The notes: a model not told the origin generated them from the letters alone. A stretch of DNA of 64,000 nt from Streptomyces sp. CB02058 (GCF_001905505.1 NZ_LIPG01000007.1:1-64000); one strand, 5' to 3'. Positions 22,124 through 31,759 are shown, counted from the stretch's first letter. Numbers and translations are program-made.

Positions 22124-24472
22124 TTACCGTGCGCCATCCTGCGGTGCGCCGAGCGGCTCCGTGCTGCCATGCGCGGCATTGTTACGCGGCTCCAAGCGGA
22201 CCAGGATCCCTTTGGACGTAGGGGTGTTGCTCTGATCGGCCACACTGTCCAGCGGTACGAGGACGTTGGCCTCGGGGTAGTACGCGGCGGCGCAGCCCGG
22301 TGGTGTGGAGTATGAAACCAACCGGAAGTTCTCCGCCCGGCGCTCGGTACCGTCCCGCCAGACACCGACCACGTCGACCTGCGCGCCGTCGTCCAGGCCG
22401 AGGGCACGCAGGTCGACCGGGTTGACCATGACAATGCGGCGCGAGCCGTGAATGCCCCGGTAGCGATCGTTCGTCGTGTAGGGCACGGTGTTCCACTGGT
22501 CGTGCGAGCGCAGCGTCTGGAGCAGCAGGTGCCCCGCCGGGGCACGCAGCATCTCGAAGTCGTTGCAGGTGAACAGCGCCTTGCCGCTGGGCGTGGGAAA
22601 GACGCCGTCGTTCACCGGGTTCGGCAGGCCGAAGCCGCCCGGCCTCGACGCCCGGGCGTTGAAGTTGTGAAAGCCCGGAACGATCCGGGCGATGCGCTCC
22701 CTGATGTGCCCGTAGTCCGCCTCGAAGTCCGCCCACGGAACGGGCACTCGGTCCCCGAGTGTGCGGCGGGCGAGTCTGCTCAGGATCGCCACTTCGCTGA
22801 GCAGGTGCTTCGAGGCCGGTTCCCGGCGCCCTGCCGAGGCATGCACCTGGCTCATGGAGTCCTCGACGGTGATGAACTGCTCGCCGCCGCTCTGGTGGTC
22901 CCGCTCGCTGCGGCCCAGCGTGGGAAGGATCAGTGCGGTGTCGCCACACACCGCGTGGGACCGGTTGAGCTTTGTGGAAATGTGCGCGGTGAGACGGCAA
23001 CGGCGCATCGCGTCCGCGGTGAAGTCGCTGTCGGGAGTGGCTCGTACGAAATTGCCCGCGAGCCCCAGAAAGACCTTGATCCGGCCCTCGGACATGGCAC
23101 GGATCGAATTCACCGTGTCCAGGCCGTGTGCGGCCGGAGGAGTGAAGGAGAACTCGCGTCCCAGCGCGTCGAGGAAGTCTTGCGGCATCTGTTCCCAGAT
23201 GCCCATGGTCCGGTCGCCCTGGACGTTGCTGTGTCCACGCACCGGGCAGACGCCCGTGCCGGGCCTGCCGATGTTGCCGCGCAGGAGGAGGAAGTTCACC
23301 ACCTCGCGGATGGTGGGCACCGCGTGTTTCTGTTGGGTGAGGCCCATCGCCCAACAGACGACGATCCGTTCGCTGGCCAGGACCCGGTCCCGCAGTTCTT
23401 CGATCTGTGACCGGCTCAGTCCCGTGGCGGCCAGGACATCGGGCCAGGAGACGGTGCGGCGCAGGTGGTCGGCGAGCTCGTCGAAGCCTTGGGTGTGGGC
23501 GTCGATGAACGAGCGGTTCAGTACGGTCCCTGGCTCGGCCTCCTCGGCTTCGAGCAGCAGGAGGTTCAGGGCCTGAAAGAGAGCGAGGTCGCCGCCCAGA
23601 CGGATCTGGAGGAACTGGTCGGCGATGTTGGTGCCTCGGCCGATCACCCCGCTCGCCTTCTGCGGATTCTTGAAGCGCATCAGGCCCGCCTCAGGCAGGG
23701 GGTTGACGGCGACGATCTCGCCGCCCCTGCGCTTGGTCTCCTCCAGCGCCGAGAGCATGCGGGGGTGGTTGCTGCCAGGGTTCTGGCCCAGAGTGAGGAT
23801 GAGGTCGGCGTGATGGATGTCCGCCAGACTTACGTCGCCCTTGCCGATGCCCAGCGTCTCGTGGAGAGCGGTTCCGCTGGACTCGTGGCACATGTTGGAG
23901 CAGTCAGGCAGGTTGTTGGTGCCCAGGGCACGGGCGAAGAGCTGGAGGACGAACGCGGGCTCATTGCCGGCCCGCCCCGAGGTGTAGAAGACCGCCTCGT
24001 CGGGAGTGTCGAGGCTCCGCAGTTCCTCGGCCAGCAGCCCGAGGGCCTCGTCCCAGTTGATCGGCTCGTAGTGGTCGGAGCCCGGCCGCTTGACCATCGG
24101 GCGGGTCAGCCGGCCCTGTTGGTTCAGCCAACGGTCCGAGGCCCGCGCCAGGTCGGTGACAGAGTGGCGTGCGAAGAACTCGGGGGTGATGCGCCGAGTG
24201 GTGGCCTCGTCGTTGGTGTGCTTCGCACCGTTTTCGCAGTACTCATTGAGGTGCCGGTTGCCCGGGTCGGGGTCCGGCCAGGCGCAGCCCGGGCAGTCGA
24301 ACCCCTTGACCTGGTTCAGGTCGAGCAGGTTCAGCGCCGTACGCTGCGGCGACGTCTCGGCCAGGGAGTACTGAACCGCGTGGGCGACCGCCGGTACCCC
24401 GGCTGCCCATGTCTTCGGCGGCGTGATTTTCGCCTGTTCTCCACCAGGGTCCCCGGTCGATGACTCTCGCAC
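22124..24472 (-). CDS. FdhF/YdeP-family molybdopterin oxidoreductase
   Basis: 782 residues from GTG 24472. It shows the YdeP layout: a short N terminus with DCPGCAWPD and YCENGAKH, then the molybdopterin domain (FYTSGRAGNEPAFVLQLFAR, CSNMCHESSGTAL, LGQNPGSNHPRML, VNPLPEAG, RGTNIADQFLQIR), VCWAMGLTQQKH, and a C-terminal beta-barrel cofactor-binding domain (TPSGKALFTC, MVNPVDLRALGL, AAAYYPEANVLVPL). These proteins bind bis-MGD molybdenum with one N-terminal Fe-S cluster and are annotated as formate-dehydrogenase-like or acid-resistance oxidoreductases; the true substrate is usually unknown. No FdhD or small subunit is adjacent. A formaldehyde dehydrogenase lies 3.8 kb away. Confidence 0.92.
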   Translation of the reverse strand: MRESSTGDPGGEQAKITPPKTWAAGVPAVAHAVQYSLAETSPQRTALNLLDLNQVKGFDCPGCAWPDPDPGNRHLNEYCENGAKHTNDEATTRRITPEFFARHSVTDLARASDRWLNQQGRLTRPMVKRPGSDHYEPINWDEALGLLAEELRSLDTPDEAVFYTSGRAGNEPAFVLQLFARALGTNNLPDCSNMCHESSGTALHETLGIGKGDVSLADIHHADLILTLGQNPGSNHPRMLSALEETKRRGGEIVAVNPLPEAGLMRFKNPQKASGVIGRGTNIADQFLQIRLGGDLALFQALNLLLLEAEEAEPGTVLNRSFIDAHTQGFDELADHLRRTVSWPDVLAATGLSRSQIEELRDRVLASERIVVCWAMGLTQQKHAVPTIREVVNFLLLRGNIGRPGTGVCPVRGHSNVQGDRTMGIWEQMPQDFLDALGREFSFTPPAAHGLDTVNSIRAMSEGRIKVFLGLAGNFVRATPDSDFTADAMRRCRLTAHISTKLNRSHAVCGDTALILPTLGRSERDHQSGGEQFITVEDSMSQVHASAGRREPASKHLLSEVAILSRLARRTLGDRVPVPWADFEADYGHIRERIARIVPGFHNFNARASRPGGFGLPNPVNDGVFPTPSGKALFTCNDFEMLRAPAGHLLLQTLRSHDQWNTVPYTTNDRYRGIHGSRRIVMVNPVDLRALGLDDGAQVDVVGVWRDGTERRAENFRLVSYSTPPGCAAAYYPEANVLVPLDSVADQSNTPTSKGILVRLEPRNNAAHGSTEPLGAPQDGAR

Positions 24473-24607
24473 GTGTCAACCTTTCGCTCAGTACCGCCGT
24501 TTCGTGCGAGCAGAGCGCCCGAACGGGTGACCGACGGCCGATATCCCCCCACCCACCAGGCGGCTGCCTTGGCGTTGGCATATCTCACGACCAGGGGTGG
24601 GCTGCGT

Positions 24608-25120
24608 TCAACCTGTGGGCCAGTGCGGCACCGGCCGGGACTCCGGCTCGGCATGCGGCTGCACATGGCCACCGCTGATGGTTCCGCGCCACTCACCGGT
24701 CTCCCTGCCCTGGCCTTCGATGTACTCCTTGAAGTCCCGCAGACTGCTGTGGACCCGGCGACGGACCACGCCGAACGCATCACCGGCCCGCTCGGCCAGG
24801 CCCTGCGGAGTGAACTCGACGTGATACGTCACCCGGCACGCAGTGTCGCCCAAGGGCTCGAACAGCACGGACCCCATGTGGTGGGGCTCCTCCAGGCTGC
24901 ACCAGCTCACCTGCTCGTCGGGATGCTGCTCGACAACCTTCGCGTCGAACTCCCGGGTCACACCACCGAAGCGGGTCACCCAGTGCGAGAGGGTGGCCTG
25001 GGGTTTGTCGACCCGCTCCACGCCGTCCATGAACTGGGGGAAACTCTCGAACTGGGTCCACTGGTTGTATGCCGCCCTGACCGGCACGTTCACGTCGACC
25101 GAGCCTTCGATCACGCTCAT
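24608..25120 (-). CDS. SRPBCC-family protein (polyketide cyclase/dehydrase-like)
   Basis: 170 residues. The N-terminal signature VIEGSVDVNVPVRAAYNQWT with ESFPQFMDGVERV, then LSHWVTRFGG, is the standard cyclase/dehydrase helix-grip form. Further strands are TREFDAKVVEQHPDEQVSW and CRVTYHVEFTPQG. The C-terminal 40 residues are an extra hydrophilic tail (GRETGEWRGTISGG). Such free-standing Streptomyces members probably bind a hydrophobic ligand; they are common beside stress and membrane genes. The start ATG 25120 lacks a strong ribosome binding site. It does not share an operon with a PKS. Confidence 0.88.
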   Translation of the reverse strand: MSVIEGSVDVNVPVRAAYNQWTQFESFPQFMDGVERVDKPQATLSHWVTRFGGVTREFDAKVVEQHPDEQVSWCSLEEPHHMGSVLFEPLGDTACRVTYHVEFTPQGLAERAGDAFGVVRRRVHSSLRDFKEYIEGQGRETGEWRGTISGGHVQPHAEPESRPVPHWPTG

Positions 25121-25475
25121 TACGCTCCGCCTCTCCGCGCCACCTGGGTGAGTGCATGCCGCGTACCCTCTGCAACGCTAACCAACCCCTGGACGGTTCG
25201 CCGCCGTAGCTCTCACGGCGGGCATGGGCCGCCGCGGCCTCCACCCGGGTGCCTGTTCACCGCCGATACTGGCCCGACGCCCCGGCCCAGGCTGTACGGT
25301 GCGCTTCGCACGCGCCCGTGGGCCAGCGGATGTGGCGAAGGGTTTGTGACAAACCCGAGGGGCATCCGGGGAAGCCACACGTCACGGGGCGGCTACCGTC
25401 ACCGACCGGCCCTGCTCCGCGGCTCCGGCCCCTTCTCGCTCTCCCCGTACGGGTCCTGCTCCCTGTGACCGGTGC
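25121..25475. other. Intergenic, no gene seen
   Basis: 355 bases between the UvrA-like stop and the SRPBCC start. No recognised coding signal on either strand. Confidence 0.5.
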
Positions 25476-27956
25476 TCAGCCCCCTCGCGCCGAGCCCGCG
25501 AGCCGGGCCGCGAGGTAGGGCGCGGTGGCGCTGCGGCGGGCCCTCGCCACCTTGGCCGGCGGGCCCGCCGCGACGACTCGCCCGCCGGCGTCGCCGCCGC
25601 CCGGACCGAGGTCGATGACCCAGTCGGCGGTGACGATCGTGTCCAGGTCGTGTTCGACGAGGACAACCGTGTTGCCGGCGTCGACAAGCCGGTGCAGTTG
25701 TCGCAGCAGCAGTGCGATGTCCGAGGGGTGCAGCCCCGCCGTCGGCTCGTCGAGCAGGTAGAGCGCGTGGCCGCGGCGGGCCCGCTGCAGTTCGGTGGCC
25801 AGTTTGATGCGTTGCGCCTCACCACCGCTGAGCTCCGTCGCGGGCTGCCCCAGCCGCAGGTATCCCAGTCCCACCTCGCGCAAGGTCTCCAGACTGCGGG
25901 AGGCGGCCGGGACGGCGGACAGGAACGTGGCGGCGGCGTCGACGGACAGCCCCAGCACTTCCGCGATGTTCTTGCCGCGATAGGTGATCTCCAGCGTTTC
26001 GGCGTTGTACCGGGCGCCCTGGCAGGTAGGGCACGGCGCATAGGTGCCAGGCAGGAAGAGCAGTTCCACCGCGACGAACCCTTCGCCCTGGCAGGTCTCG
26101 CACCGCCCTTCGGGCACGTTGAAGGAGAACCGCCCGGCAGAGTAGCCGCGCGCCCTGGCCTCGTCCGTCTCCGCGTACAGCTTGCGCACCGCGGCGAACA
26201 TCCCCGTGTACGTGGCCAGGTTGGACCGGGGAGTCCGGCCGATGGGCCGTTGGTCGACGCGGACCAGCCGGTCGAACGACTCGACCCCTGACGCGTCCTG
26301 GACGTCGACCTCCAGCTGCGCCTCGTCGGACTCCTCGGGTACGAGTCCGAGGTGGCCGCGGACGACCTCGGCGAGCACCTGCGTCACCAGCGTCGACTTT
26401 CCGGAACCTGACACGCCTGTCACCGCCGTCAGTACGCAGAGCGGTACGTCGATGGACACGTCGTGCAGATTGTGACGGGAGACGCCGCTCAGGTGAAGCC
26501 AGCCGTGCGGTGTACGCGGGCGGTGATCGAGCAGCTTGGCGCGCCCGAACAGGTACTGGCCCGTGACCGACTCCCTCACCCGCTCAAGACCGGCGACCGG
26601 GCCGCTGTACAGCACGCGCCCGCCGCCCTCGCCCGCGCCGGGGCCGATGTCGACCACCCAGTCCGCCCGCCGTACGACGTCCATGTCGTGCTCCACGACG
26701 AACAGCGAGTTGCCGGCCGTCTTGAGGCGGTCCAGCACGTTCAGCAGCGGTTCCGCATCTGCCGGGTGCAGGCCCGCGGAGGGTTCGTCGAGGACGTAGA
26801 CGACGCCGAACAGCCCGGAGCGCAGCTGGGTGGCGATCCGCAGGCGCTGCGCTTCGCCGGGCGACAGGGTCGTCGAGCGACGCCTGAGGCTGAGATATCC
26901 CAGGCCCAGGTCGAGCAGTACGTCGACCCGCGCGACCAGATCGCCGCAGATCCGGACCGCGACCTCGGTCGTCTCCCCGGACCGGGCGGTCGATGTGGTG
27001 GCGTCGGCCTTCGACCGCCTTGCGACGGGCCGCAGCAGCGCCGCGACTTCGGCGAACGGCATCGCGTTGATTTCGGCGATGGAATGTCCGGCGAAGGTCA
27101 CGGCGAGCGCCTCGGGCCGCAGTCCGCTGCCGTGACACTCCGGGCAGGGCACACTCCTGACGAACCGGAGCGCCCGTTCGCGCATCTTCTCGCTCTTGGA
27201 GTCGGCGAGGACATGCATGACGTGCTTACGGGCGCTCCAGAACTTGCCCTGGTAGCCGTAGTCGACGCGGTCCTCCTCCGGCTCGATGTACACGGAGGGC
27301 TGCTCGTCCGTGTACAGCAGCCAGTCCCGGTCCTTCTTCCTGAGCCTGCGCCATGGTCGGTCGATGTCGATCCCCAGACCGCTCACGACGCTGCGCAGGT
27401 TGGCGCCCTGCCAGGCACCCGGCCAGGCTGCGATCGCCCCCTCGCGGATGCTAAGCGAGGGGTCCGGGACGAGGAGTTCCTCGGCGACGTCGTGGACGAC
27501 GCCCAGTCCGTGGCACTCCGGGCAGGCGCCGGCCGCGGTGTTGGGTGAGAACGACTCGGCTTCCAGCCGTGCGGCCCGGGGCGGATAGGTGCCGGCGCGG
27601 GAGTACAGCATGCGCAGCAGATTGGACAGCGTGGTGATGGTGCCGACCGTCGAGCGCGAACTGGGCGCCCCGCGTCGCTGCTGCAGGGCCACGGCCGGCG
27701 GCAGTCCCGTGATTTCCTCCACGTGCGGTGCGCCGACTTGTTGCAACAGCCTTCGGGCGTACGGTGCTACGGACTCGAAGTAGCGCCGCTGGGCCTCCGC
27801 GTAGAGCGTGCCGAACGCGAGCGAGGACTTGCCCGAACCGGAGACGCCGGTGAAGGCGACCATGGCGTCCCGCGGAACGTCGACATCGATGTTCCGCAGG
27901 TTGTTCTCACTGGCGCCCCGGACATGCGCAAAGGGGTCGGACGCGTCCTTGTTCAC
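25476..27956 (-). CDS. UvrA-like tandem ABC ATPase (resistance-type, without UvrB partner)
   Basis: 826 residues. Two ABC halves, each interrupted by zinc modules: Walker A GVSGSGKSS (about 37-45) and GVSGSGKST in the second half, signatures LSPGEAQRL and LSGGEAQRI, Walker B YVLDEPSAGLHP and YLLDEPTAGLHP. Zinc knuckles are at CPECHGLG, CPECHGSG and CETCQGEG with CPTCQG. It is about 120 residues shorter than housekeeping UvrA, which fits class II UvrA / DrrC-like proteins linked to resistance against DNA-binding drugs. It probably scans or clears DNA lesions in the cytoplasm. It is divergent from the formaldehyde dehydrogenase, sharing a 300-base promoter region. Confidence 0.93.
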   Translation of the reverse strand: MNKDASDPFAHVRGASENNLRNIDVDVPRDAMVAFTGVSGSGKSSLAFGTLYAEAQRRYFESVAPYARRLLQQVGAPHVEEITGLPPAVALQQRRGAPSSRSTVGTITTLSNLLRMLYSRAGTYPPRAARLEAESFSPNTAAGACPECHGLGVVHDVAEELLVPDPSLSIREGAIAAWPGAWQGANLRSVVSGLGIDIDRPWRRLRKKDRDWLLYTDEQPSVYIEPEEDRVDYGYQGKFWSARKHVMHVLADSKSEKMRERALRFVRSVPCPECHGSGLRPEALAVTFAGHSIAEINAMPFAEVAALLRPVARRSKADATTSTARSGETTEVAVRICGDLVARVDVLLDLGLGYLSLRRRSTTLSPGEAQRLRIATQLRSGLFGVVYVLDEPSAGLHPADAEPLLNVLDRLKTAGNSLFVVEHDMDVVRRADWVVDIGPGAGEGGGRVLYSGPVAGLERVRESVTGQYLFGRAKLLDHRPRTPHGWLHLSGVSRHNLHDVSIDVPLCVLTAVTGVSGSGKSTLVTQVLAEVVRGHLGLVPEESDEAQLEVDVQDASGVESFDRLVRVDQRPIGRTPRSNLATYTGMFAAVRKLYAETDEARARGYSAGRFSFNVPEGRCETCQGEGFVAVELLFLPGTYAPCPTCQGARYNAETLEITYRGKNIAEVLGLSVDAAATFLSAVPAASRSLETLREVGLGYLRLGQPATELSGGEAQRIKLATELQRARRGHALYLLDEPTAGLHPSDIALLLRQLHRLVDAGNTVVLVEHDLDTIVTADWVIDLGPGGGDAGGRVVAAGPPAKVARARRSATAPYLAARLAGSARGG

Positions 27957-28258
27957 CCTTCCTGAGTACCTGATTGCGCCGGGACCCGCGCGACATGCGC
28001 GCCGTCACCGGGCCGCGCGACGGCAGGACGGACCACCCGGGATTCACCATCTCCGTAGGGCGCCCGGCCCGGTGGCTCGTCGCGCGTTCGCCACGCCGTC
28101 CGGCCGGTGCCACACTGGTCGAATGAGCCCGGCACGGACCGGCGCCGGTACGAGCGGCCGCGACGGGTGCCCTGGAGAAGTGAGCGGATCACCCGCGCCC
28201 TGCCGCTGGGGACGGTGACTCGGGGCCGTGGCCGAGTGGTCGGGAAGCGTGGCTCGAC
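27957..28258. other. Divergent promoter region, no gene seen
   Basis: Carries the start regions of the UvrA-like gene (left) and the formaldehyde dehydrogenase (right). I see no clear operator or small gene. Confidence 0.45.
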
Positions 28259-29422
28259 ATGAAGGCAGTGGTGTACAACGGCCCGCACGACGTCAGCGTC
28301 AGCGAGGTCCCCGACGCCAGGATCGAACAGCCCAACGACATCATCGTCCGGATCACCTCCACGAACATCTGTGGCTCGGACCTGCACATGTACGAGGGCC
28401 GTACGTCCTTCGAGCAGGGGCGCAGCCTCGGGCACGAGAACATGGGCGAGGTGGTCGAGGTCGGCTCCGGGGTCAGCAAGGTGAAGGTGGGAGAGTACGT
28501 CGTCCTGCCCTTCAACATCGCATGCGGCTTCTGCAAGCAGTGCGAGCAGGGGCTGACGAACTACTGCCTCACCATGCAGCCCGAGCCCGCCATGGCGGGA
28601 GCGGCGTACGGGTTCGCCGAGATGGGACCCTACGCAGGTGGACAGGCGGAGTACCTGCGCGTCCCGTACGGCGACTTCAACGCGCTGCGGCTCGGCGAGG
28701 ACGCCCTCGAGCGGCAGAAGGACTACGTGATGCTCGCGGACATCTTCCCGACGGGCTACCACGCCACGGAGATGGCCGGTGTGAAGCCGGGCGACCAGAC
28801 CGTGGTCTTCGGGGCCGGCCCGGTCGGCCTGATGGCCGCGTACTCCGCCGTGCTCAAGGGTGCCGGGCGGGTGTGGGTCGCCGACCACCACCCGGACCGG
28901 CTGGCGCTGGCGGAGCACGTGGGCGCGATCGCGATCGACACGAGCAAGGAGGACCCGGCCGAGGTGGTCAAGGAAGCCACCCTCGGACTCGGTGCGGACA
29001 ACGGCTGCGAGTGTGTCGGCTACCAGGCCCACGACCCGCAGGGCCAGGAGGACGCGTCCCTCACGCTCAACCAACTGATCGACGCAGTGCGCTTCACCGG
29101 TCGGCTCGGCGTCGTCGGCGTGTTCCTGCCCGAGGACCCCGGCGGGAAGGAAGCCCAGAACGATCTGGAGGCCCAGGGCAAGATTCCTCTGGACTACGGG
29201 CTCATGTGGTTCAAGGGCCAGAGCATGGGCACCGGACAGGCACCGGTCAAGCGGTACAACCGCGCACTGCGCGATCTGATCGCCGGCGGCGAGGCTGAAC
29301 CGTCCTTCCTGGTCTCGCACGAGCTCCCGCTCGACGAGGCGCCCAGCGCGTATGAGAACTTCGACAAGCGCGGCCCGGGATGGACAAAGGTGGTCCTGCA
29401 CCCCGAGTCCGTGCCCGCGTAG
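28259..29422 (+). CDS. Zinc-dependent formaldehyde dehydrogenase, glutathione-independent type
   Basis: 387 residues, medium-chain dehydrogenase. Catalytic zinc ligands Cys38 (NICGSDLHMYEG), His59 and Glu60 (LGHENMGEV). Structural zinc Cys89, Cys92, Cys95, Cys103. The Rossmann motif is VVFGAGPVGLMAAY. The insertion NYCLTMQPEPAMAG and the QAEYLRVPYGDFN stretch are characteristic of the Pseudomonas putida-like formaldehyde dismutase/dehydrogenase branch. It would oxidise formaldehyde to formate with tightly held NAD in the cytoplasm. A strong hairpin follows at 29438. A decayed alcohol dehydrogenase of the same superfamily is at 62376-62565. Confidence 0.93.
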   Translation: MKAVVYNGPHDVSVSEVPDARIEQPNDIIVRITSTNICGSDLHMYEGRTSFEQGRSLGHENMGEVVEVGSGVSKVKVGEYVVLPFNIACGFCKQCEQGLTNYCLTMQPEPAMAGAAYGFAEMGPYAGGQAEYLRVPYGDFNALRLGEDALERQKDYVMLADIFPTGYHATEMAGVKPGDQTVVFGAGPVGLMAAYSAVLKGAGRVWVADHHPDRLALAEHVGAIAIDTSKEDPAEVVKEATLGLGADNGCECVGYQAHDPQGQEDASLTLNQLIDAVRFTGRLGVVGVFLPEDPGGKEAQNDLEAQGKIPLDYGLMWFKGQSMGTGQAPVKRYNRALRDLIAGGEAEPSFLVSHELPLDEAPSAYENFDKRGPGWTKVVLHPESVPA

Positions 29423-29437
29423 ACCGGAGCCCCGATC

Positions 29438-29470
29438 CCGGCAGCGGCGGCAGTGGCCCGCCGCTGCCGG
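29438..29470 (+). terminator. 13-bp perfect hairpin after the formaldehyde dehydrogenase
   Basis: CCGGCAGCGGCGG pairs with 29458-29470 around a seven-base loop, 16 bases past the stop codon. It probably ends this transcript; the opposing phosphoribosyltransferase gene ends 229 bases further right. Confidence 0.8.
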
Positions 29471-29698
29471 AGTGAGCAACCTGGCGCGGGGTGGTGACCA
29501 CGCTCTGGGACACGGCGAACTGGTGCGGTACTTCCACGCGGTGGCCTCAAGTCTGCGGCAGTGGTCGGCCCATCGCCGCCCGCGAACCGGATCGGATCGG
29601 CCGGCATCAATGCCGCGATCCGGTCCCACAGTGCACCAGGGATCACTAATCGGGCAGGCACGTCCAGTGAACTGACTGACCAGCCGGACGGACACGCG

Positions 29699-30225
29699 TC
29701 AGGAATACCCGTCCCAGGAGGGAAGTTCGGCGGCGGTGACAATGCTGCGAACGCCCAGGTCCGTCCCCCGGTCCGAGGCCGTCTGGTCAACGACGACGGA
29801 ACAGCCGGCCCACTGCCCGCAATCGACCGCACTGCCCACGCCTGACTGCCCGTCTCGATCCAGTCGTCGACCAGCAGCACTCGGTCCTCAGGGCCCACCG
29901 CCGTCCGCTGCAGACGCAGCTCCTGGCGAGTACCCCGGTAGTCGGGGTCGCTGCGCCGGGTAATCTTCTTCCCAGGAAAGATTCCCCTCGCCCTTGCGTC
30001 CGCGACGAAGCCGACGCCGAGCTCGACGGCGGCTGCAGCGCCGAGCAGGAATCCACGTGACTCGATACCGCAGACTGCGGTGACGCCGTCTTCCCGGAAC
30101 GGCCCGGCCAGTCCGCGGGCCACCGCAGCGAACGCTTCGGGGTCACGAAAGATCTGCCAGACGTCGGCGTGGCCGCCCATCCAGCGGAAGCGGTCGAGGA
30201 CCAGGCCGCGTGCGTGAGACATCAT
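29699..30225 (-). pseudogene. Phosphoribosyltransferase, frameshifted in the PRPP loop region
   Basis: The gene reads MMSHARGLVLDRFRWMGGHA, then GIESRGFLLG, VADARARGIFPGKKI and the PRPP-binding loop VLLVDDWIETGSQ. Just after AVRSI the sense passes to another frame, which continues GCSVVVDQTASDRG and ends VTAAELPSWDGYS at 29699. The total, 527 bases, is not a multiple of three, so one base was lost or two gained near 29845. The family (adenine or orotate phosphoribosyltransferase-like, about 180 residues) and both ends are intact otherwise. In the uncorrected frame translation runs through the dehydrogenase region, so the product is probably non-functional. No strong ribosome binding site is seen; the start may be leaderless. 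Confidence 0.75.
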
Positions 30226-30436
30226 GATCGTGAGTCTGCGGACGGACTGACAGCCCAGGCAACTGGATTCTCCGCTCGGGCAACGCACACCGGCGGGCGG
30301 CACCCCACACCTTCGCCGCAATCCTCATCTGGGCCCGACGCCAATCACAGGGGACAGAACCCAGTCGTGGACCTGTCGTGGCCCTGGGCGCGTGGAACGG
30401 CCGCGAAGGCACTCCCCCGAGCCGCCCCCCTGCCCG

Positions 30437-31363
30437 TCACTTCGCACCACCCTCGCTCCGTGCAAGTTTTCGCAGGCGCCGGTTCACCGCAGTCACGCCG
30501 CGGCCGTGGCGCGCGAGCCCCTCCCACGGCTTCTTCTCCAGGCGATCGCCGAGGTCAGTCACCGTCCACCGGCGTGCGGTCACTTCGGGGTCGTCCAGTT
30601 CGTCCCAGTCCAGCGGCACGGCCACGGGCGCGCCCGGCCTGGACCGGACGGCGAACGGCGCGACGACGGTCTGGGCGTAGCCGTTGCGCGCGACATCCAG
30701 ATACAGGCGCCCCTTGCGGGCGTTCTTACGGGGCTCGGTCGTCAGCTCCTGCTCGTACCGCGAGGCCAGTGTCCGGGCCATTGCGCGGGCGAGCGCCAGC
30801 ACCTCGTCGGCATCGTCCCGCCGGTTCAGCGGCACGACGACATGGAGCCCTCGTGAGCCTGTGGTCATCAGGCCCGAGGGGAGCTCCAGCTCCTCGAGCA
30901 GTTCGTGCAGGCGCTGAGCCGCTCGGCGTACCGGTTCGAAGTCGTCAGCGGGCGGGTCCAGGTCGAAGACCAGGCGGTCGGGGAGGCGCGGTTCGTCGGC
31001 GCGGCTCAGCCAGCGGTGCGGGGTGACGCACGCCTGGCCGGCGAGATAGACCAAAGTTGCCGTGTCATCGCAGACCACATGCGTGACGTCGCCATCTTCC
31101 TTGGCCACCGTGGCACGATGGATCCACTCGGGGAAGTAGTCGGAGGCCGCCTTCTGATAGGAGCGGTCTCCGTCGGTGCCGTCCGGCATCCGCTCGAGCA
31201 TCAGGGGTCTGCCGCGCAGCTCGGGCAGCATCCGCGGCGCCACACGCCGATAGTGCTCGGCGAGATCGGCCTTCGTGATGCCGTCCCTCGGGAACAGCAC
31301 CTTGTCGGCCCGCTTGACGGTGACCGTGCGTCGCCCGATCCGTAGCCCGACGTCTGAACTCAC
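30437..31363 (-). CDS. LigD polymerase-domain protein (stand-alone primase-polymerase, NHEJ type)
   Basis: 308 residues corresponding to the PolDom of LigD. KADKVLFPRDGITKADL-like start (here RADKVLFPRDG), RPLMLERMPDG, the metal motif RLVFDLDPP (Asp134, Asp136), GSRGLHVVVPL (the His of the AEP core), and KGRLYLDVARNGYAQT with the third acidic residue, ending PWEGLARHGRG. These archaeo-eukaryotic primase-type polymerases add ribonucleotides and fill gaps in non-homologous end joining. Ligase and nuclease domains are absent, as in many Streptomyces with split LigD genes, and no Ku gene is nearby. Start ATG 31363. A decayed ATP-dependent DNA ligase lies at 50.1-50.4 kb. Confidence 0.93.
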   Translation of the reverse strand: MSSDVGLRIGRRTVTVKRADKVLFPRDGITKADLAEHYRRVAPRMLPELRGRPLMLERMPDGTDGDRSYQKAASDYFPEWIHRATVAKEDGDVTHVVCDDTATLVYLAGQACVTPHRWLSRADEPRLPDRLVFDLDPPADDFEPVRRAAQRLHELLEELELPSGLMTTGSRGLHVVVPLNRRDDADEVLALARAMARTLASRYEQELTTEPRKNARKGRLYLDVARNGYAQTVVAPFAVRSRPGAPVAVPLDWDELDDPEVTARRWTVTDLGDRLEKKPWEGLARHGRGVTAVNRRLRKLARSEGGAK

Positions 31364-31422
31364 ACCGCCTCCTCCTTCACCCCAGTGCTCTCGTTGTCCC
31401 CTCCCCTGCTTCCCAAGCCGGA

Positions 31423-31566
31423 TCAGGGAAGCGGAGTGCCTCCGGTGGCGTTCATGATCTCCGCGGTGATGAAACTCGCGTGCTCAGAAGCCAGGAACAC
31501 ATACGCGGGGGCCATCTCCGCCGGCTGCGCAGGGCGGCCCAGCTGCGACGTCCGGCGCAGGTTGCC
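31423..31566 (-). pseudogene. C-terminal fragment of a short-chain dehydrogenase
   Basis: The last 47 residues read QLGRPAQPAEMAPAYVFLAS and end TAEIMNATGGTPLP and stop, the classic SDR C terminus. Upstream the frame is nonsense, so only the 3' end survives. Confidence 0.75.
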
Positions 31567-31759
31567 CCCTGGGATGGAGCTGCGGGCACGTCGCCAAGAG
31601 TGGACACGTCCTGCCGTGGTCACTATCGAGCCCGACGCTCGGTGAGCGCCGTACGGGCTGCCTTCGTACGGACTGCTCGGCAGTAGAGCGATCGCACGTA
31701 GGAACAGCGCCATGGCCGTACCTCGATGAAGCCGCTGACCTTACGGAAACCGCTCCCTG

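Noticed and set aside
28208..28260. tRNA-like GTGGCCGAGTGGTCGGGAAG before the formaldehyde dehydrogenase
   Set aside because: It resembles a tRNA-Ser D-arm by chance; no acceptor stem, anticodon arm or T-loop (GTTCGA) can be folded.
27953..29695. A 580-codon minus-strand frame over the formaldehyde dehydrogenase
   Set aside because: It mirrors the dehydrogenase codons (His/Val/Arg-rich) and contains no domain.
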